From an uncultured Muribaculaceae bacterium (lineage in GTDB: Bacteria > Bacteroidota > Bacteroidia > Bacteroidales > Muribaculaceae), in contig CAJUIT010000025.1 in assembly GCA_910586565.1 (NCBI GenBank), forward strand, positions 1-26,438: 26,438 bases of DNA. The letters run 5' to 3'. The position numbers and the translations under genes are program-made. Positions 22,955 to 26,438 of this stretch are shown piece by piece; the stretch's first letter is position 1, and each line of letters starts with the position of its first letter. The notes beneath the pieces are model-generated. The model did no database searches. It had not been told where the DNA came from and was given only the letters and a program-made list of their open reading frames with translations.

Positions 22955-25162
22955 GAGATGACCACCCCGATGCTGCGCAACAGTTTCAGCATGCCCGACG
23001 GATGCGACGAGAAAGCCCGCGTGATTGCACACGTCAACTCGCTGGGCTACCACGAAATCTATGTGAACGGAACGAAAGTTGGCAGCGATGTGCTTCAGCC
23101 GGCCGTGTCGCGGCTCGACAAGCGCTCGCTCATCGTATCCTACGACATTACTCCACTCGTAAAGGCGGGCGATAACGATGTGGTGATTCGTCTCGGCCGT
23201 GGATGGTACCGCTCCAACACCTACAACGCCGAGCATCAAGGCCCCGTTGTGAAAGCCTGCATCGACTGCGTGAAAGGGAAGGATGTGACTCACCTCATTT
23301 CAACCGACGACAGCTGGACGGTGTCGGAAACAGGCTACAAGGACACCGGCGCATGGCAGCCGCTGCAATTCGGAGGCGAACGTGTCGAAGCGGCTCTCGA
23401 ACCGAAATCAATGAGCGCCGCCGACCTCGACGAAAACCATGTGTGGTCGAAAGCCGCCGTTGTGAAAACTAACCAACGCAAGGTTTCACCGCAAATGTCG
23501 GTTCCCAACCGCATCGTCGCCACCTACACTCCGGTGAGCATCACCCGCTCGGGCAACGGTTGGCTCGTCGACATGGGCAAGGTGCTCACGGGATGGTTTG
23601 AGATGCACATGCCACTCCTCCCCCAAGGCACTGAGGTGAAAATTGCCTATAGCGACTACCTCGACCCTGCCGGATTCCAAACCCAGGGAAATGAATCGGA
23701 CACTTTTGTGGCCGGCGGAACCGAAGGTGAGGTGTTCTGCAACAAATTCCATCACCACGCCTACCGCTATGCCTTGATTACGGGCATCGACGAAGCTCCC
23801 GACGCGGCTTCAATCCGCGGCTTGCAAATCAGCAACATCGACACTCCGGCATCGACATTCGAATGCTCCGACCCCGACATCAATGCCATCCACAACCTCA
23901 TCAGCCACACAATGAAGTGCCTCACGTTCAGCGGCTACATGGTCGACTGCCCGCATCTCGAACGCGCAGGCTATGGCGGGGACGGCAACTCCTCAACCAT
24001 GACATTGCAGACGATGTTCGACGTTAACAACGTCTACAACAACTGGATGCAGGGGTGGGCCGACTCAATGCAGGATGGCGGAATGATGCCTAACGCCGCA
24101 CCATCAGCCACGGCAGGTGGCGGAGGTGGCCCCTATTGGAACGCTTTCATGGCATTCGCCCCCTGGCGCACTTACGTGAACTACGACGACTCACGCATCA
24201 TCGAAACCTACTATCCGCAGATGAAGGAGTGGATTGGATTCGTTGACAAATACACCGACGCCGACGGCCTGCTGCGCCGCTGGGACGACCCCTACTACGC
24301 CGGATGGTATCTCGGCGACTGGATTGCTCCCGATGGCGTGGATGTAGGTGGCGAATCGGTCGACTTGGTTAGCAACTGCGTTGTGAGCCAGACTCTCGAC
24401 TACATGAACCGCATCGCCCTCCTCACCGGCAATGCCGTTGAAGCCGGCCAATGGGCCGACCGACGCGACGCGCTCAACGCCGCTATTCACCGCGTGTTCT
24501 ACCACCCCACCACCTCCACCTACGGCACCGGCTCACCCCTCGACATGTGCTACCCCATGCTGGTTGGTGCCGTGCCAGCCGATGTTGCCGAAAGCGTCAA
24601 AAACAAGATGCTCGAACTTTCAGCCACGAAACACAACGGCCATATCGCCGCAGGCCTCGTGGGTGTGCCGATTGTTACCGAATGGGCCGTGAAAATGGCG
24701 CAGCCCGACTATTTCTTCTCGATGCTCAAAAAACGCGACAAACCGGGCTTCCTCCACATGATTGACAACGGCGCAACCGCAACATGGGAATATTGGAACG
24801 GCGAACGCAGCCATGTTCACAACTGCTTCAACGGCATCGGCACCTGGTTCTATCAAGGGCTTGGCGGCATTATCCCCCACGAAGATGCCCCGGGCTACCG
24901 ACGCTTCACCGTCAAGCCGCAGATTGCGCAGGAAATCGACTGGGTGAACGTCACGAAGGAGACCCCCTACGGAACAATCGCCCTGCGCTGGAAAGTTGCA
25001 GGCAACGCCCTGTCGATGAGCCTCACCGTTCCTGCCGGCACCGAAGCCGAGGTGTGGGTTCCAACCCGCGGCAGCGACAACACCTGGAGCTATCCCTCGC
25101 AACCCGAACTCCTGTCGGCCGGCTCCTACAGCATAGAATCCGGCAAGATAACAGCTCTGTAA
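22547..25162 (+). CDS. GH78 alpha-L-rhamnosidase with a replaced N-terminus (chimera)
   Basis: An 871-aa predicted lipoprotein (lipobox LAAC, Cys20). Residues about 21-137 are not GH78: ITQIFMPDSVAAGDSFPVMV and GNFAIRLPKGWSVEKS resemble the first half of a cohesin-like secreted domain. From about residue 139 (TTPMLRNSF) it is GH78: the beta-domain LGYHEIYVNGTKVGSDVLQP and GRGWYRSNTYN, the second beta-domain DMGKVLTGWFEM, then the (alpha/alpha)6 catalytic domain. Asp467, Glu472 and Asp479 (DCPHLERAGYGGD) have the spacing of the catalytic residues of Bacillus RhaB (567, 572, 579), and Glu748 (TATWEYWN) matches the fourth. The enzyme may still cleave alpha-L-rhamnosides from plant or bacterial glycans. 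Its usual N-terminal Ig domain is left in the preceding gene. A strong terminator follows. Confidence 0.88.
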   Translation: MKSAKKYYISAAALMVLAACGSQITQIFMPDSVAAGDSFPVMVELSVDTKGSLNPSGNSYGNFAIRLPKGWSVEKSADFTDDEVKAGFKKLYFTDQFVSDILSCPVMPTNDCETPESVYEECKEMGTMVAYVYPKAEMTTPMLRNSFSMPDGCDEKARVIAHVNSLGYHEIYVNGTKVGSDVLQPAVSRLDKRSLIVSYDITPLVKAGDNDVVIRLGRGWYRSNTYNAEHQGPVVKACIDCVKGKDVTHLISTDDSWTVSETGYKDTGAWQPLQFGGERVEAALEPKSMSAADLDENHVWSKAAVVKTNQRKVSPQMSVPNRIVATYTPVSITRSGNGWLVDMGKVLTGWFEMHMPLLPQGTEVKIAYSDYLDPAGFQTQGNESDTFVAGGTEGEVFCNKFHHHAYRYALITGIDEAPDAASIRGLQISNIDTPASTFECSDPDINAIHNLISHTMKCLTFSGYMVDCPHLERAGYGGDGNSSTMTLQTMFDVNNVYNNWMQGWADSMQDGGMMPNAAPSATAGGGGGPYWNAFMAFAPWRTYVNYDDSRIIETYYPQMKEWIGFVDKYTDADGLLRRWDDPYYAGWYLGDWIAPDGVDVGGESVDLVSNCVVSQTLDYMNRIALLTGNAVEAGQWADRRDALNAAIHRVFYHPTTSTYGTGSPLDMCYPMLVGAVPADVAESVKNKMLELSATKHNGHIAAGLVGVPIVTEWAVKMAQPDYFFSMLKKRDKPGFLHMIDNGATATWEYWNGERSHVHNCFNGIGTWFYQGLGGIIPHEDAPGYRRFTVKPQIAQEIDWVNVTKETPYGTIALRWKVAGNALSMSLTVPAGTEAEVWVPTRGSDNTWSYPSQPELLSAGSYSIESGKITAL

Positions 25163-25177
25163 TACCCCCGCATAAGC

Positions 25178-25218
25178 AAGTGCCCCCGGAGATTGCATCT
25201 TCATCTACGGGGGCACTT
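25178..25218 (+). terminator. Terminator after the GH78 gene
   Basis: AAGTGCCCCCG (25178-25188) pairs perfectly with CGGGGGCACTT (25208-25218) across a 19-nt loop. The downstream T-run is poor (ATTTATA), and the AAG...CTT ends make it partly useful on both strands. Confidence 0.7.
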
Positions 25219-25248
25219 CCATTTATAGATTGTGTAGGAAATTTTGTG

Positions 25249-25256
25249 TAACTTTG
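25249..25256 (+). promoter_or_regulatory. -7 element of trpS
   Basis: TAACTTTG followed by CA is a perfect -7 match. No TTTG lies at the standard -33 distance; TTTA at 25222-25225 is the nearest candidate, at 23 nt. The predicted start near 25262 leaves a short leader of about 30 nt, with no room for a T-box or trp leader. Confidence 0.6.
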
Positions 25257-25291
25257 CATTATAACACAATCTCAAAACGGAAAAACTGACA

Positions 25292-26380
25292 ATGGAAAAA
25301 ATCATATTGACAGGAGACCGCCCCACAGGCAAACTCCACCTCGGCCACTACGTTGGCTCGCTCAAACGACGTGTAGAGCTCCAGAACTCGGGGCAGTTCG
25401 ACGAAATCTTTGTAATGATTGCCGACGCGCAGGCATTGACCGATAATGCCGATAACCCCGAAAAGGTGCGCCAGAACGTGATTGAAGTGGCTCTCGACTA
25501 CCTCTCGGTAGGCCTCGACCCCGAAAAGACAACCATCTTTATCCAGAGCCAGGTGCCCGAACTGGCCGAGCTGGCATTCTACTACATGAACCTTGTCACC
25601 GTGTCGCGCGTGCAACGCAATCCCACGGTAAAAACCGAAATAAAGATGCGCAACTTCGAGCAGTCGATTCCCGTGGGTTTCTTCTGCTACCCGGTAAGCC
25701 AGGCATCCGACATCACAGCTTTCAAGGCCACCACAGTGCCCGTTGGCGAGGACCAGGCTCCCATGATTGAGCTGACACGCGAAATCGTGAACCGCTTCAA
25801 CAACATCTACGGCCCGACGCTCGTAGAGCCCGAAATCCTCCTCCCCGACAACGCCGCATGTATGCGTCTGCCGGGCACCGACGGCAAGGCCAAAATGAGC
25901 AAATCGCTCGGCAACTGCATCTACCTTTCCGACACCACAAAGGAGGTGAAAAAGAAAGTGAACAGCATGTACACCGACCCCGAGCACCTCACCATCGACT
26001 CCCCGGGGCATCTCGAAGGAAACTGCCCGTTCATCTACCTCGACGCGCTGAGCCGCCCCGAGCACTTTGCCAAATATCTCCCCGACTACCCCGACCTGCA
26101 GGCCCTGAAAGACCACTACACCCGTGGAGGCCTCGGCGACGGAACCGTGAAGAAACTGCTTTTCAACGTGCTCGAAGAGGAACTCGCCCCCATCCGCGAG
26201 CGCCGCAGCCACTACGAGCAGAACATCCCCGCCGTTTACGACATTCTGCGCGAAGGCTCTGAGAAAGCGCGTGCCGCCGCCGCACAAACCCTCGATGAAG
26301 TGCGCGCCGCCATGCGCATCAACTACTTCGACGACCCCTCACTCATCGCAGATCAGGCCGCCCGCTATAAATCCAAATAA
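25292..26380 (+). CDS. trpS: Tryptophanyl-tRNA synthetase
   Basis: A 362-aa class I aminoacyl-tRNA synthetase that charges tRNA-Trp. The Rossmann signature motifs are present: HLGH (residues 16-19, within TGDRPTGKLHLGHYVGS) and KMSKS (201-205, within DGKAKMSKSLGN). The subfamily pattern continues with MIADAQALTDN, IFIQSQVPELAEL and PVGEDQAPMIELTREI. Length is as expected. The short leader suggests no tRNA-responsive riboswitch. A 9-bp tandem repeat begins 3 nt after its stop codon. Confidence 0.97.
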   Translation: MEKIILTGDRPTGKLHLGHYVGSLKRRVELQNSGQFDEIFVMIADAQALTDNADNPEKVRQNVIEVALDYLSVGLDPEKTTIFIQSQVPELAELAFYYMNLVTVSRVQRNPTVKTEIKMRNFEQSIPVGFFCYPVSQASDITAFKATTVPVGEDQAPMIELTREIVNRFNNIYGPTLVEPEILLPDNAACMRLPGTDGKAKMSKSLGNCIYLSDTTKEVKKKVNSMYTDPEHLTIDSPGHLEGNCPFIYLDALSRPEHFAKYLPDYPDLQALKDHYTRGGLGDGTVKKLLFNVLEEELAPIRERRSHYEQNIPAVYDILREGSEKARAAAAQTLDEVRAAMRINYFDDPSLIADQAARYKSK

Positions 26381-26383
26381 AAG

Positions 26384-26438
26384 ATAAATCTTATAAATCT
26401 TATAAATCTTATAAATCTTATAAATCTTATAAATCTTA
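26384..26438. repeat. 9-bp tandem repeat (ATAAATCTT), at least six copies, cut by the window end
   Basis: Six perfect copies of ATAAATCTT at 26384-26437, plus the first base of a seventh, begin right after the trpS stop codon. The array continues beyond the window, so the total copy number is unknown. Copy-number variation by slippage is likely for such an array. Confidence 0.95.

Noticed and set aside
26384..26438. CRISPR array
   Set aside because: The units are 9 bp, contiguous and without spacers. No cas genes are present. It is a simple tandem repeat.

Overview
The window looks like chromosomal DNA of a gut-type Bacteroidales, most likely Muribaculaceae-like. The evidence is a set of Bacteroidota-type promoters (TTTG, about 20 nt, TAnnTTTG), a general lack of Shine-Dalgarno sites, lipoproteins with Bacteroidales-style lipoboxes, a Bacteroidales C-terminal tail (YFDLRGMRV...KVIVR), a bS21-tyrosine recombinase-HPF cluster, and many genes that closely match Bacteroides-type sequences as I remember them. 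The family-level placement is inference.

Layout. Positions 1-54 hold the 5' part of a tRNA-Thr(UGU) on the minus strand, with a good promoter. A roughly 500-nt gene-free stretch follows, then a plus-strand block: M24B aminopeptidase P, gamma carbonic anhydrase, a TIM-barrel lipoprotein, a TolB-like beta-propeller and an outer-membrane beta-barrel. From 6475 to 14482 the minus strand carries one apparent long operon: parC (topoisomerase IV A), a DUF3316-like protein, an S41 protease lipoprotein, then a FepB/BtuF-like binding lipoprotein, FecCD-type permease and ABC ATPase. A 246-bp MITE-like element with 35-bp inverted repeats sits between permease and ATPase. Plus-strand rpsU, a Xer-type recombinase and hpf follow, then minus-strand fba and a large M16 peptidase. 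The last part is plus-strand: two ORFs that look like reciprocal chimeras of a GH78 rhamnosidase and a secreted cohesin-like protein, then trpS and a 9-bp tandem repeat running off the end.

How the genes work together. The binding protein, permease and ATPase form one uptake transporter for a metal chelate, haem or corrinoid; no riboswitch was seen to say which. The bS21-recombinase-HPF cluster joins ribosome function to chromosome-dimer resolution, and hpf has an unusually perfect Shine-Dalgarno site. The GH78 region points to rhamnose-containing glycan use.

Most unusual points: (1) the GH78 gene appears to be interrupted by an inside-out (circularly permuted) copy of another gene, giving two in-frame fusions that share GAGATG in the same frame 1131 bp apart; (2) the MITE inside a transporter operon; (3) the strong hpf Shine-Dalgarno next to rpsU; (4) several strong palindromes and repeats between genes, including a 42-bp perfect palindrome, a 62-bp duplicated promoter/hairpin unit, 9-bp repeats in an inverted arrangement and a long hairpin at the predicted 5' end of the fba mRNA.
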